A stretch of 64,000 bases of DNA from an uncultured Oscillospiraceae bacterium (GTDB lineage: Bacteria; Bacillota; Clostridia; Oscillospirales; Oscillospiraceae): positions 62,001 to 126,000 of the forward strand of contig CALWVZ010000001.1 in assembly GCA_944385125.1 (NCBI GenBank), read 5' to 3'. The notes beneath the pieces are model-generated. The model was not told where the DNA came from and did not search any database. It saw only the letters and a list, made by a program, of their open reading frames with translations. A program made the position numbers and the translations under genes. Positions 8,985 to 17,306 of this stretch are shown here, in pieces. The first letter of the stretch is position 1. The number at the start of each line of letters is the position of its first letter.

Positions 8985-9010
8985 AGGCTCGCCTCCTTCC
9001 CGCTTTTTAT

Positions 9011-9048
9011 TTCCTACTATTTCAATATACCATAAGTATTATAGGAAT
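9011..9048 (-). promoter_or_regulatory. candidate Rrf2 operator and promoter region
   Basis: An interrupted inverted repeat, TTCCTACTATT (9011-9021) with TATTATAGGAA (9037-9047), lies 27 bases upstream of the iscR-like start. TATAAT (minus strand, 9038-9043) and TATATT lie inside it. Such AT-rich dyads overlapping the -10 suit Rrf2-type autoregulation. The match to a defined consensus was not tested. Confidence 0.45.
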
Positions 9049-9086
9049 TAAAGCCCCTGTTCAATATTTTTCTCTGCCCCAGGCCT

Positions 9087-9117
9087 TTTTTGCTGTGCAA
9101 AAATTGCACAGCAAAAA
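9087..9117. terminator. perfect palindromic hairpin between divergent units
   Basis: TTTTTGCTGTGCAA (9087-9100) and TTGCACAGCAAAAA (9104-9117) form a 14-bp perfect stem with a 3-base loop. It sits between the divergent Rrf2 operon and the ABC importer. It could insulate the two units or serve as an operator for the importer promoter that follows. Confidence 0.45.
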
Positions 9118-9129
9118 TAAAATTCCCTC

Positions 9130-9157
9130 TTGCTTTATTTCGCTAATGTGTTATTAT
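9130..9157 (+). promoter_or_regulatory. promoter of the amino acid ABC operon
   Basis: TTGCTT (9130-9135) and TATTAT (9152-9157) are 16 bases apart, 37 bases upstream of the binding-protein start. Confidence 0.5.
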
Positions 9158-9193
9158 ACTACCGTGATAAAAACCTGTATGGAGGATATTAAA

Positions 9194-10027
9194 ATGAAAA
9201 AGATACTTGCACTGCTGCTCGCTCTTTCCATGGTCTTTGCCCTCTGCGCCTGCGGCGGCTCCGAAGCCCCCGCTGCCGAGGACGCCGCTGAGGCTCCCGC
9301 CGAGGACGCCGCTGCCGAAAGCGACCTGGCCTATGTCCAGGGCAAGGGCAGCCTCATCGTTGGCATCACCGATTTTGCTCCCATGGACTACAAGGACGAC
9401 AACGGCGAATGGATAGGCTTTGACGCCGACATGGCCAAGGCCTTTGCCGAGAGCCTGGGCGTGTCCGTGGAGTTCATCGAGATAGACTGGGACAACAAGA
9501 TACTGGAGCTGGACTCCAAGAGCATTGACGCCGTGTGGAACGGCATGACTCTTACCGACGAGGTGCTCAACTCTATGGAGTGCTCCAATCCCTACTGCAA
9601 GAACGCCCAGGTAGTGGTGGTGAAGTCCGAGGTGGCCGACCAGTACCAGGATACTGAAAGCCTCAGCGGTCTGGCCTTTGCCGTGGAAGCCGGTTCCGCC
9701 GGTGAGTCCGCCGTGAAGGATCTGGGCATTGAGGACTACACCGCCGTGCCCACCCAGGCCGACGCTCTGATGAACGTGGCCGCCGGCACCGCCGACGCCT
9801 GCGTCATCGACCTGCTCATGGCCGGCGCCATGATAGGCGAGGGCACCAGCTACGACCAGCTCAGCTACACCGTCTCCCTCACCGAGGAGAAGTACGGCGT
9901 GGGCTTCCGCAAGGGCAGCGACCTGGCCGCCGCCTTCAATGAGTTCTACGCCGCCGCCTTTGCCGAGGGCACCGTGGAGGAGATAGCCACGGTCTACGGC
10001 GTGCAGGAATCCATAGTTGCAGAATAA
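9194..10027 (+). CDS. polar amino acid ABC transporter substrate-binding lipoprotein
   Basis: A 277-residue lipoprotein. The signal peptide MKKILALLLALSMVFALCAC carries a lipobox ending at Cys20, followed by an Ala/Glu/Asp linker and a family-3 binding domain (LIVGITDFAPMDYKDDNG, GFDADMAKAFAESLG, AVWNGMTLT). This family feeds cystine, glutamine, histidine or related amino acids to a permease; the exact ligand is not readable. The ATG at 9194 follows GGAGGATATTAAA. It heads the importer operon; the permease follows after a strong hairpin, consistent with higher expression of the binding protein. Confidence 0.92.
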   Translation: MKKILALLLALSMVFALCACGGSEAPAAEDAAEAPAEDAAAESDLAYVQGKGSLIVGITDFAPMDYKDDNGEWIGFDADMAKAFAESLGVSVEFIEIDWDNKILELDSKSIDAVWNGMTLTDEVLNSMECSNPYCKNAQVVVVKSEVADQYQDTESLSGLAFAVEAGSAGESAVKDLGIEDYTAVPTQADALMNVAAGTADACVIDLLMAGAMIGEGTSYDQLSYTVSLTEEKYGVGFRKGSDLAAAFNEFYAAAFAEGTVEEIATVYGVQESIVAE

Positions 10028-10065
10028 GAAAAGTTCCTGTATAATGAAATAGCTTGCTAAATCGT

Positions 10066-10096
10066 TAAGCAGAGGGAGCACCGCTCCCTCTGCTTA
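10066..10096 (+). other. intercistronic hairpin between binding protein and permease
   Basis: TAAGCAGAGGGAGC and GCTCCCTCTGCTTA form a perfect 14-bp stem with a 3-base loop (10080-10082). No T-run follows, so it is more likely an mRNA-stabilising or processing hairpin than a full terminator, keeping binding-protein transcripts in excess. Confidence 0.6.
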
Positions 10097-10145
10097 CGGA
10101 CTATCTTGAAACATTTCACCCTATACATACAAAGTGAGGTCAGCC

Positions 10146-10802
10146 ATGTTCCAGACCGTTGTAATGAGCCTGAACGAGGGCTTCGTCAAATCCCTGGAGA
10201 TCTTCATACTCACCCTGCTGGGGGCCATACCCCTGGGGCTTATCATGTCCTTCGGCTCCATGAGCAGCTTCAAGCCCCTCAGCGGCTTTGTTCGCACGGT
10301 GGTGTGGATATTCCGGGGCTCCCCTTTGATGATACAGCTGCTGCTTATATACTACGCCCCGGGCATGATGGGCTACAACATCTGGGGCACCGGCTCCTCC
10401 GGCCGCTTTGCCGCAGCCATGGCGGCCTTCATCCTCAACTACGCCTGCTACTTCTCGGAGATATTCCGGGGCGGCATTGAGAGCATACCCCGGGGCCAGA
10501 AGGAGGCGGGCCAGGTGCTGGGCATGACCGGCGCCCAGATCTTCTTCAAGGTCACTCTGCTCCAGGTGATAAAGCGCATCGTCCCTCCCATGGGCAACGA
10601 GATAATCACCCTGGTGAAGGACACCTCCCTGGTACGTGTCATCTCCGTGTACGAGGTGATGTGGAACGGCCAGGCCTTCATAAAGTCCTCAGGACTTATC
10701 TGGCCCCTGTTCTTCACCGCCGTGTACTATTTAGCCTTTAACGGCCTGCTGACCCTGCTCTTCGGCTGGCTGGAAAAGAAGCTGGACTATTTCAAAGTTT
10801 AA
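10146..10802 (+). CDS. polar amino acid ABC transporter permease
   Basis: A 218-residue inner-membrane permease of the His/Glu/Gln/Arg class. It has about five membrane segments and the cytoplasmic coupling motif EIFRGGIESIPRGQKEAGQVLG. Family markers include GTPLLIQ-like RGSPLMIQLLLIY. The ATG at 10146 is preceded by AGTGAGG; a GTG at 10134 is in frame but less likely. It is 12 bases ahead of the ATPase gene. It presumably forms a homodimer because only one permease gene is present. Confidence 0.92.
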   Translation: MFQTVVMSLNEGFVKSLEIFILTLLGAIPLGLIMSFGSMSSFKPLSGFVRTVVWIFRGSPLMIQLLLIYYAPGMMGYNIWGTGSSGRFAAAMAAFILNYACYFSEIFRGGIESIPRGQKEAGQVLGMTGAQIFFKVTLLQVIKRIVPPMGNEIITLVKDTSLVRVISVYEVMWNGQAFIKSSGLIWPLFFTAVYYLAFNGLLTLLFGWLEKKLDYFKV

Positions 10803-10814
10803 GGGGGCTGCGCC

Positions 10815-11600
10815 ATGGCACTGCTTGAAGTTACCGATCTCCATAAGAATTTTGACCAGCTCCAGGTCCTGAAGGGCATCAGCTTCTCCCTGGAGAAGGG
10901 CCAGACCCTCTCCGTCATCGGTCCCTCCGGCGGCGGCAAGACCACTCTTCTCCGCTGCCTCAACTTTCTGGAGATGCCCAGCGCCGGGAGGATAACCATA
11001 AATGACGGCAGCGGCAGTCATATTCTCTTTGACGGCAACGCCGAAAAAGAGCTGAAGGCCGCCCAGATACGGGAAAACCGGCTCCACTTCGGCCTGGTTT
11101 TCCAGAGCTTCAACCTCTTCCCCCAGTACACGGCCTTGCAGAATGTGTCTCTGGCCCCCCGGCTCCGGGCCAGGGGCGGGGAAGACAGGAAAGCCCAGCT
11201 CAGGGCCATAGAGGAAAAGAGCGTGGATCTGCTGCGCCGTGTGGGCCTGGGAGACAAGCTGAACTATTATCCCCACCAGCTCTCCGGCGGCCAGCAGCAG
11301 CGGGTGGCTATAGCCCGGGCCCTGGCCCTCACCCCCGACGTGCTCTTCTTTGACGAGCCCACTTCCGCCTTGGACCCGGAGCTCACCGGGGAGGTGCTGA
11401 ACGTCATCCGCCAGCTGGCCCAGGAGAACATGACCATGGTGGTGGTCACCCATGAGATGGGCTTTGCCCAGGCGGTATCCGACCAGGTCCTGTTCATCGA
11501 TGGGGGCGTCATCGTGGAGCAGGGCCCGCCGGAGCAGGTACTGGGCGACCCCGGCGAGGAGCGCACCCGCCAGTTCCTCCGGGGCTTCGGGAAAGACTGA
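10815..11600 (+). CDS. polar amino acid ABC transporter ATP-binding protein
   Basis: A 261-residue ABC ATPase with Walker [11 protein letters not shown]-loop [11 protein letters not shown], signature [16 protein letters not shown], Walker [15 protein letters not shown] and switch histidine VVTHEMGFA. This is the canonical GlnQ/HisP type that powers uptake. It is the last gene of the binding protein-permease-ATPase operon, followed by a terminator at 11623-11659. Confidence 0.95.
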   Translation: MALLEVTDLHKNFDQLQVLKGISFSLEKGQTLSVIGPSGGGKTTLLRCLNFLEMPSAGRITINDGSGSHILFDGNAEKELKAAQIRENRLHFGLVFQSFNLFPQYTALQNVSLAPRLRARGGEDRKAQLRAIEEKSVDLLRRVGLGDKLNYYPHQLSGGQQQRVAIARALALTPDVLFFDEPTSALDPELTGEVLNVIRQLAQENMTMVVVTHEMGFAQAVSDQVLFIDGGVIVEQGPPEQVLGDPGEERTRQFLRGFGKD

Positions 11601-11622
11601 TAAAACCTGTAAATAAGCACGG

Positions 11623-11659
11623 AAAAGGTCCCCTGCGTTTGGACGCAGGGAACCTTTTT
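11623..11659. terminator. bidirectional rho-independent terminator
   Basis: AAAAGGT-C-CCCTGCGT pairs with ACGCAGGG-A-ACCTTTTT around a TTGG loop. It separates the convergent ABC ATPase and CarD genes. Confidence 0.85.
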
Positions 11660-11672
11660 GCATTCTGCCTTC

Positions 11673-12158
11673 TCAGTTTTCCTCTCCCAGGCGGCGGGAT
11701 ATGTAGTCCTCCACTTCCCCCACTTCCAATCCCAGAGCGGTGGCCAGCTCACCGTGGAGCATATCCCGGGCCCGTTTCATTATGGCCTCGGCCCGGCTGC
11801 TCTTGGTCTTGCGCTGGGACATGCGGTCATTCAGGCCCTTGACTATGCTCACCAGGGCCTCGCAGCTGTGCTGCTTGAAAAGCTCCTTGTAGAAGGCGTC
11901 CACATGGTTGAAGCGATTGTCGCTGCACACGGCAGGCTCTATCCCGGGGATACTGTCGATAAAGGCCTCCGCCGCCTCCCGGCTCATCACCGGGCGCATA
12001 TAGGCCTTGGAATCCACCGGGGTGAAATAGGTGCCGCTGCCTATAAGGGGGCAGAGATAGTAATAAAGCTTCCCGTCCCCGGACTCCAGAGGGGCGATCT
12101 TTTCCACGGTACACACTCCGTTTTCTCCGTAAATTATTTTTTCTCCTATCTCGTACAT
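11673..12158 (-). CDS. CarD-family transcriptional regulator
   Basis: A 161-residue protein of the CarD/CdnL family. The N-terminal Tudor-like RNA-polymerase interaction domain is seen in MYEIGEKIIYGENGVCTVEKI and the YYYLCPL strand, followed by a helical DNA-binding domain (EAFIDSIPGIEP to DYISRRLGEE). These proteins bind the polymerase beta subunit and stabilise open complexes, often at rRNA or stress promoters. It is a single gene. The ribosome site is weak (ATAGGGG, 9 bases). Confidence 0.85.
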   Translation of the reverse strand: MYEIGEKIIYGENGVCTVEKIAPLESGDGKLYYYLCPLIGSGTYFTPVDSKAYMRPVMSREAAEAFIDSIPGIEPAVCSDNRFNHVDAFYKELFKQHSCEALVSIVKGLNDRMSQRKTKSSRAEAIMKRARDMLHGELATALGLEVGEVEDYISRRLGEEN

Positions 12159-12295
12159 TATAAAATACCCCTATGTTAATTCTTATGTCTATATATTACA
12201 ACAAATGGAAAGAAATTTCCAACACTATTTTCAGTTTATTAAAGAATTTTTGCTGTTTTCTGTTATGATTTTGCTTTAAAATGTTTTTCAGCTTG

Positions 12296-12324
12296 TTGTG
12301 TCCCGGTTTTTTTAGTGATATAAT
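12296..12324 (+). promoter_or_regulatory. hemZ operon promoter
   Basis: TTGTGT (12296-12301) and a consensus TATAAT (12319-12324) are 17 bases apart, about 31 bases upstream of hemZ. Confidence 0.7.
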
Positions 12325-12355
12325 TATGTCTACTTAATCTTTAACAGAGGCCGAT

Positions 12356-13906
12356 ATGAAACTCTACTTCAAAGGACATGACTATAAATACGCCGCCGAG
12401 CAGATGCTGCTGACCATGTTCCCCCAGGAGCGGCCGGAATACCCCCAGGAGCGGCCGGAGAACGGGCCCAAGGGCTCAGGAAAGGGAGCGAAGGGGTCGG
12501 GGGCCGCAGCTGCCGGGCCTGAGGGGGACAGGCTGGAGCTGAGCCTCGGCGCCGGAGGGAGATACACCACGGCAGTGTGTTCCCTGTACCGGGAGGGGCG
12601 GCTGTTCCGGGGCCGTGCGGCGGCTGTGATATCGCCGGAAACGGCCGCACTGGAGGCGGACAGGATACGCCAACGGCTCATTAAGAACGCCATGTACAGA
12701 GCCGCCCTGAAAAGCGGAGTGAAAAAGCCCGCCTGGGGCGCCCTCACCGGGGTACGGCCGGGAAAGCTGCTGGAGGCCAAGCTCTCCTCCGGCATGGATG
12801 AGGGGCAGGCCCTGAGACAGTTCATAAGGGAATACGATGTGAGTTCGGAGCGGGCGGCCCTGTGCCTGGACACGGGGCGGGAGACCCTGAAGGCCGCCGC
12901 CTCCCTGGGGGCAAGGGACCTGTGTCTCTATGTGGGCATACCCTTCTGCCCCACCCGCTGCGCCTATTGCAGCTTTGTCAGCCAGTCGGTGGAAAAGAGC
13001 ATGAAGCTGATAGCTCCCTTCCACGCCGCACTGCACAAGGAGCTGAAGGCCACGGCGGCGCAGCTTCGGGAGCTGGGGCTCCGGGTGGTGTCCATATACA
13101 TGGGAGGCGGCACCCCCACCACCCTCAGCGCCGGGCAGCTGGACGAGCTGTGCTCCTGGCTGGAGGAGGAATTTGACCTGTCCCATGTGAGGGAGTACAC
13201 CGTGGAGGCGGGCAGGCCGGACACCATTACCCAGGACAAGCTCCGGGTTCTGCGCCGCCACGGGGTGGACCGGCTCAGCGTCAACCCCCAGACCATGGAG
13301 GACCCGGTGCTGGAGCTGATAGGCCGCAGGCACACGGCGGAGGACATCATAAAGGCCCTGGAGCTGGTGCGAAAAGTGGGGGGCTTTGCCGTGAACATGG
13401 ACATGATAGCAGGACTGCCGGGAGACAGCCGGGCCGGTTTTAAAAGCAGCCTGGAGAAGGTGCTCTCCCTGGAGCCGGAGAACATCACGGTGCACACCCT
13501 GTCCCTGAAAAAGGGCTCCCGCATCAGCCTTGAGGGCAGCCCCATACCCCCGGCGGAGGAGGTCTCCGCCATGCTGGACTATGCCGGGGAGAGGCTGAGA
13601 GCCAGGGGCTACAGCCCCTATTACCTGTACCGGCAGAAGTTCATGTCCGGGGGCTTTGAGAATCTGGGCTGGGCCAGGCCGGGCTATGTGAACCTGTACA
13701 ACATATGTATAATGGAGGAGCTGTGCAGCATCATAGCTCTGGGGGGCGGCGGCTCCACCAAGCTGATACGCCCGGACCAGGGGCGGAACATCCGCCTCAT
13801 GGCCCCCAAGTACCCTCTGGAATACATAGAGAATATAGACAAGACCTGCGGAGATAAAATTAAAATAGCCGAATTTTACAGGGAATTTCTGCCTGAGGAG
13901 GGCTGA
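12356..13906 (+). CDS. hemZ: coproporphyrinogen dehydrogenase-like radical SAM protein HemZ
   Basis: A 516-residue radical SAM enzyme of the HemN/HemZ group. The cluster motif CPTRCAYC (C198, C202, C205) follows LYVGIPF, and GGGTPTTLS follows as in HemN. Family members are annotated as oxygen-independent coproporphyrinogen III oxidases, though HemZ activity is less certain than HemN. No other heme gene is in the window. Residues about 23-56 form a Pro/Gly/Ala-rich insertion that begins with a seven-codon tandem duplication (PQERPEY then PQERPEN). The gene ends 2 bases before the nucleoside kinase start, so the two are coupled. Confidence 0.9.
   Translation: MKLYFKGHDYKYAAEQMLLTMFPQERPEYPQERPENGPKGSGKGAKGSGAAAAGPEGDRLELSLGAGGRYTTAVCSLYREGRLFRGRAAAVISPETAALEADRIRQRLIKNAMYRAALKSGVKKPAWGALTGVRPGKLLEAKLSSGMDEGQALRQFIREYDVSSERAALCLDTGRETLKAAASLGARDLCLYVGIPFCPTRCAYCSFVSQSVEKSMKLIAPFHAALHKELKATAAQLRELGLRVVSIYMGGGTPTTLSAGQLDELCSWLEEEFDLSHVREYTVEAGRPDTITQDKLRVLRRHGVDRLSVNPQTMEDPVLELIGRRHTAEDIIKALELVRKVGGFAVNMDMIAGLPGDSRAGFKSSLEKVLSLEPENITVHTLSLKKGSRISLEGSPIPPAEEVSAMLDYAGERLRARGYSPYYLYRQKFMSGGFENLGWARPGYVNLYNICIMEELCSIIALGGGGSTKLIRPDQGRNIRLMAPKYPLEYIENIDKTCGDKIKIAEFYREFLPEEG
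12421..12459 (+). repeat. tandem 21-bp repeat inside hemZ
   Basis: CCCCCAGGAGCGGCCGGA occurs at 12421-12438 and again at 12442-12459, a 21-bp period that keeps the reading frame. It encodes two PQERPE units in a low-complexity insertion and looks like recent slippage. Confidence 0.85.
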
Positions 13907-13908
13907 CT

Positions 13909-14841
13909 ATGATATACCAGCTGGAAGATATCAACTTTCGTACCGTGTCCGACCCGGCGGCCTTCATGGCCGAGAGCGACCAGGCCTACCGCCGGAAGGT
14001 GGAGCAGGCGGCGGACCTGATAACGCTCAACCGCAAGCGCAGCCCCATCGTGCTGCTGTCCGGGCCCTCCGGCTCCGGCAAGACCACCACCTCCATGAAG
14101 ATAGCCGAGGAGCTGAAACGCCGGGGCATAAACACCTACTACGTGGCCATGGACGACTACTTCAAGACCATTGACGAGAACAGCCCCCGCACCGCCGACG
14201 GTCAGCTGGACCTGGAGTCCCCCCTGTGCGTGGACATGGAGCTGCTGAACCGGCATTTTGAGATGCTCAGCCGGGGGGAGCGGGTGTTCATCCCCAAGTA
14301 CGAATTCTCCCGGCGGATGAGGGTCCAGGAGCCCTCCAAGTCCATCCGGCTGAAGGGGGACGAGGTGGTCATCTTCGAGGGCATCCACGCCCTCAACAGC
14401 ATGATAACCGAGGTGCACCCGGAGGCCTTCAAGCTGTATATCTCCGCCCGCAGCGACGTGGAGTTTGAAGGGCGCATAGTGTTCAAGCGCACCTGGTTCC
14501 GTCTGGTGCGCCGCCTGGTGCGGGACTACAAGTTCCGGGGCTCCGACGCAGCGGAGACCATGAGCATGTGGGCCAATGTGCGCTACGGAGAAAAGCTTTA
14601 CATCTCCCCCTTCAAGGACAAGGCGGACTTCCAGTTCGACACCGCCGCCCCCTATGAGCCGGCAGTCTTCAACCACACGGCCACGGAACTGTTCAAGTCC
14701 GTGCCGGAGGGGATAGAACGCTTTGAGGAGCTGAGGGCCGTGCTGCCCGCTTTGCAGCTCTTCGGGGACATTGACGAGAGCCTGGTGGCCCCGGACGCTC
14801 TCATCCGGGAGTTCATCGGCGGCGGCATCTACGAATACTGA
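13909..14841 (+). CDS. nucleoside kinase, uridine kinase/phosphoribulokinase fold
   Basis: A 310-residue P-loop kinase. Walker A is GPSGSGKTTTS at about residues 48-58. The DDYFKTIDENSP segment and the EGIHALN strand are typical of uridine/cytidine kinase relatives in Firmicutes. These enzymes phosphorylate nucleosides for salvage. Many homologues carry an extra N-terminal threonyl-tRNA-synthetase-like domain (about 550 residues in total); here only the kinase part is present. It follows hemZ by 2 bases and precedes a small membrane protein by 13 bases. Confidence 0.87.
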   Translation: MIYQLEDINFRTVSDPAAFMAESDQAYRRKVEQAADLITLNRKRSPIVLLSGPSGSGKTTTSMKIAEELKRRGINTYYVAMDDYFKTIDENSPRTADGQLDLESPLCVDMELLNRHFEMLSRGERVFIPKYEFSRRMRVQEPSKSIRLKGDEVVIFEGIHALNSMITEVHPEAFKLYISARSDVEFEGRIVFKRTWFRLVRRLVRDYKFRGSDAAETMSMWANVRYGEKLYISPFKDKADFQFDTAAPYEPAVFNHTATELFKSVPEGIERFEELRAVLPALQLFGDIDESLVAPDALIREFIGGGIYEY

Positions 14842-14854
14842 AAGGAAGAGGGGC

Positions 14855-15127
14855 ATGAAGGATTTCCTCAAGGCCCTGGCGATATGGATAGTGATAATGT
14901 TCTTGGGCCTGTTTTTCCTGGGGGATTTCCTCCTCTCCGGGCGGCACGTCTACGGCGCCACCCTGGTCTTTTCCCTGGTCCCGGCCACCGTCACCCACCT
15001 TTTCTACCGCCAGTCGGAAGAGCTGGAACAGCTGCGGGAGCGGGTGAAAAAGCTGGAGGAAGAGCTCCTTTCCCCGGCAGAGCCTGAGGACAAATCCCCC
15101 TGTTCAGGTGAATCGATGGATAAGTGA
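14855..15127 (+). CDS. small membrane protein with C-terminal coiled coil
   Basis: A 90-residue protein not recognised as a named family. Two hydrophobic stretches (about residues 5-25 and 35-50) are followed by a heptad-like coil (SEELEQLRERVKKLEEELL) and an acidic Ser/Pro tail. It probably sits in the membrane with the coil in the cytoplasm. The ATG at 14855 follows GGAAGAGGGGC. It is the third gene of the hemZ-kinase operon, ahead of a terminator. Confidence 0.7.
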   Translation: MKDFLKALAIWIVIMFLGLFFLGDFLLSGRHVYGATLVFSLVPATVTHLFYRQSEELEQLRERVKKLEEELLSPAEPEDKSPCSGESMDK

Positions 15128-15130
15128 GCT

Positions 15131-15175
15131 CAGCAGGAAACCGTCCGGAAAGCCGGACGGTTTCCTGCTGATTTT
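15131..15175 (+). terminator. rho-independent terminator of the hemZ operon
   Basis: An 18-bp perfect stem (15131-15148 with 15153-15170) is followed by ATTTTCTTT. Confidence 0.85.
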
Positions 15176-15195
15176 CTTTGCTGTTCACTGTTTGC

Positions 15196-15231
15196 AAAAA
15201 CTCCCGCAGGGATTCTCCTGCGGGAGTTTTC
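15196..15231 (-). terminator. rho-independent terminator of the V-ATPase operon
   Basis: AAAAACTCCCGCAGG and CCTGCGGGAGTTTT pair across a 6-base loop, about 20 bases downstream of the ntpD stop on the minus strand. Confidence 0.85.
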
Positions 15232-15247
15232 TTGCTTATTTGGCGTT

Positions 15248-15898
15248 TTACTTGAAATCGTGGGCTTCCTGAAGCACCATTTCCTTGACCTTCAACAGAC
15301 GCACCTTGGTGGAGTTCTCGTTCTCCTCCAGCTTCATGGCGATATACTTGATGTTCTCCTCCAGCTCGGGTATCATAACATACTCCAAGGCGTTGACCCG
15401 GCGGCGGGTCTTCTCTATCTCCTCCGCCAGCAGCTGCATGGTCTTTTCCACCTGGGCCAGCTCCAGCATGTCCTGGAACACTCTGGCCATCTTGTCCAGA
15501 GCGTCGTCCAGCTCGCCGGAGGTCTGGGCAAAGCCGTAGGGGTATATCTCGGAAGGGTCGTTGTTCTTGGTCTGGAAGCTGTAAAGCGGCACGTTGACGC
15601 TCATGATGTTCTTATACTTCAGGCCCAGCTCAACGCTCTGCCTGGGGTAGAGCAGAGCCTGCTCCAGCATCTCCGGGGACATGATGGCGCTGGCCACCTG
15701 CAATGAGGCGAAAGCCCCGGTGAGTCCCTCTTCAACTTTGGTGCGCAGCTCCTTGTTGAGCTTCACCACGTCCATGAACTGGCGCATCAGCTCGTCCCGC
15801 TTGTCCTTCAGGAGCTTGTGGCCCCGGCGGGCGGTCTTTAAGCGGCCTTTCAGCTGCTTGAGCACCATTCTGGTGGGGGTTATCGCTGTACCTGCCAA
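15248..15898 (-). CDS. ntpD: V-type ATPase subunit D
   Basis: A 216-residue central-stalk subunit of the V1 sector, the rotor shaft inside the A3B3 ring. It has the family start AITPTRMVLKQLKGRLK and the RGHKLLKDKRDEL motif, with long N- and C-terminal helices. The chosen start is TTG at 15898, with GGAGG 8 bases upstream. An in-frame ATG two codons earlier sits too close to the ribosome site. It is the last gene of the ntp operon. Confidence 0.95.
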   Translation of the reverse strand: MAGTAITPTRMVLKQLKGRLKTARRGHKLLKDKRDELMRQFMDVVKLNKELRTKVEEGLTGAFASLQVASAIMSPEMLEQALLYPRQSVELGLKYKNIMSVNVPLYSFQTKNNDPSEIYPYGFAQTSGELDDALDKMARVFQDMLELAQVEKTMQLLAEEIEKTRRRVNALEYVMIPELEENIKYIAMKLEENENSTKVRLLKVKEMVLQEAHDFK

Positions 15899-15932
15899 AA
15901 AGCATCACCTCCGTTTAGAATAATTAGAAGTC

Positions 15933-17306
15933 TTACTTCTTGGGCATGTACTTTTCTATCATCTCGGGCTTGACACGCTTCAGCTCACGGCGGGGCAGGA
16001 TGCTCAGCAGCTCCCAGCCCAGGTCCAGAGTCTCCTGGATGCTGCGGTTGGTGTTGTTGCCCTGGGACACGTAGCGCTTTTCAAACTCGTCGGCAAACTT
16101 TGCAAAGAGCTTGTCGTCCTCGGAGAGGGCGGCCTCGCCCAGGATGGTCATAAGCTCCTTGGCGTCCTTGCCCCGGGAGTAGCCGGCGAAGAGCTGGTTC
16201 ATGGTTCCGGCATGGTCCTCACGGGTCTTGCCCTCGCCTATGCCCTTGTCCTTCAGACGGCTCAGAGAGGGCAGCACGTCCACAGGGGGAACTATGCCCT
16301 TGCGGTGCAGCTCACGGCTGAGGATTATCTGGCCCTCGGTGATGTAGCCGGTGAGGTCGGGGATGGGGTGGGTCTTGTCGTCCTCAGGCATGGTGAGGAT
16401 GGGTATCATGGTGATGGAGCCCTTCTTGCCCTGGCGGCGGCCCGCCCGCTCATACAGAGTGGCAAGGTCGGTATACAGGTAGCCGGGGTAGCCCCGGCGG
16501 CCGGGGACTTCCTTCTTTGCGGCGGAGACCTCACGGAGGGCCTCGGCATAGTTGGTTATATCAGTGAGGATGACCAGCACCTGCATGCCCTTCTCAAAGG
16601 CCAGGTACTCGGCGGCGGTGAGGGCCACGCGGGGAGTGGCTATACGCTCGACGGCGGGGTCGTTGGCCAGGTTGGAGAAGACCACGGTACGGTCGATAGC
16701 GCCGGTGCGGCGGAAGTCGTTTATGAAGTACTCGGACTCCTCAAAGGTGATGCCTATTGCGGCAAACACCACGGCAAAGGTCTCGTTGTCGCCCAGCACT
16801 CGGGCCTGGCGGGTTATCTGGGCGGCCAGAGCGGCGTGGGGCAGGCCGGAGCCGGAGAAGATGGGCAGCTTCTGGCCGCGGACCAGGGTGTTCAGCCCGT
16901 CAATGGTGGAAACGCCGGTCTGGATGAACTCGGCGGGATAGGCACGGGCTGCCGGGTTCATGGGCAGGCCGTTGATGTCCATATGGGCCTCGGCCAGAAT
17001 GTCCGGGCCGCCGTCTATGGGCTGGCCCATGCCGTTGAAAACACGGCCCAGCATGTCCTCGGAGACGGCCAGCTGCTGGGGATGGCCCAGGAAGCGGGCC
17101 TTAGACTGGGCAAGGTTGATGCCCTGGGCGGACTCGAAGAGCTGGACGACAGCTCTGTCCCCCTCCACTTCCAGCACCTTGCAGCGGCGGACTTCGCCGT
17201 TGGGAAGCTCTATCTCGCCCAGCTCGTCGTAGGTGACGCCTTCAACGTGCTCAACCACCATAAGGGGGCTGGCTATCTCTTTTATGGTCTTATACTCTTT
17301 TATCAT
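15933..17306 (-). CDS. ntpB: V-type ATPase subunit B
   Basis: A 457-residue non-catalytic nucleotide-binding subunit of the V1 head. Recognisable segments are [28 protein letters not shown] (in place of the catalytic P-loop) and [21 protein letters not shown]. It alternates with subunit A in the hexameric ring. Its start overlaps the end of the ntpA gene by 4 bases. Confidence 0.97.
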   Translation of the reverse strand: MIKEYKTIKEIASPLMVVEHVEGVTYDELGEIELPNGEVRRCKVLEVEGDRAVVQLFESAQGINLAQSKARFLGHPQQLAVSEDMLGRVFNGMGQPIDGGPDILAEAHMDINGLPMNPAARAYPAEFIQTGVSTIDGLNTLVRGQKLPIFSGSGLPHAALAAQITRQARVLGDNETFAVVFAAIGITFEESEYFINDFRRTGAIDRTVVFSNLANDPAVERIATPRVALTAAEYLAFEKGMQVLVILTDITNYAEALREVSAAKKEVPGRRGYPGYLYTDLATLYERAGRRQGKKGSITMIPILTMPEDDKTHPIPDLTGYITEGQIILSRELHRKGIVPPVDVLPSLSRLKDKGIGEGKTREDHAGTMNQLFAGYSRGKDAKELMTILGEAALSEDDKLFAKFADEFEKRYVSQGNNTNRSIQETLDLGWELLSILPRRELKRVKPEMIEKYMPKK

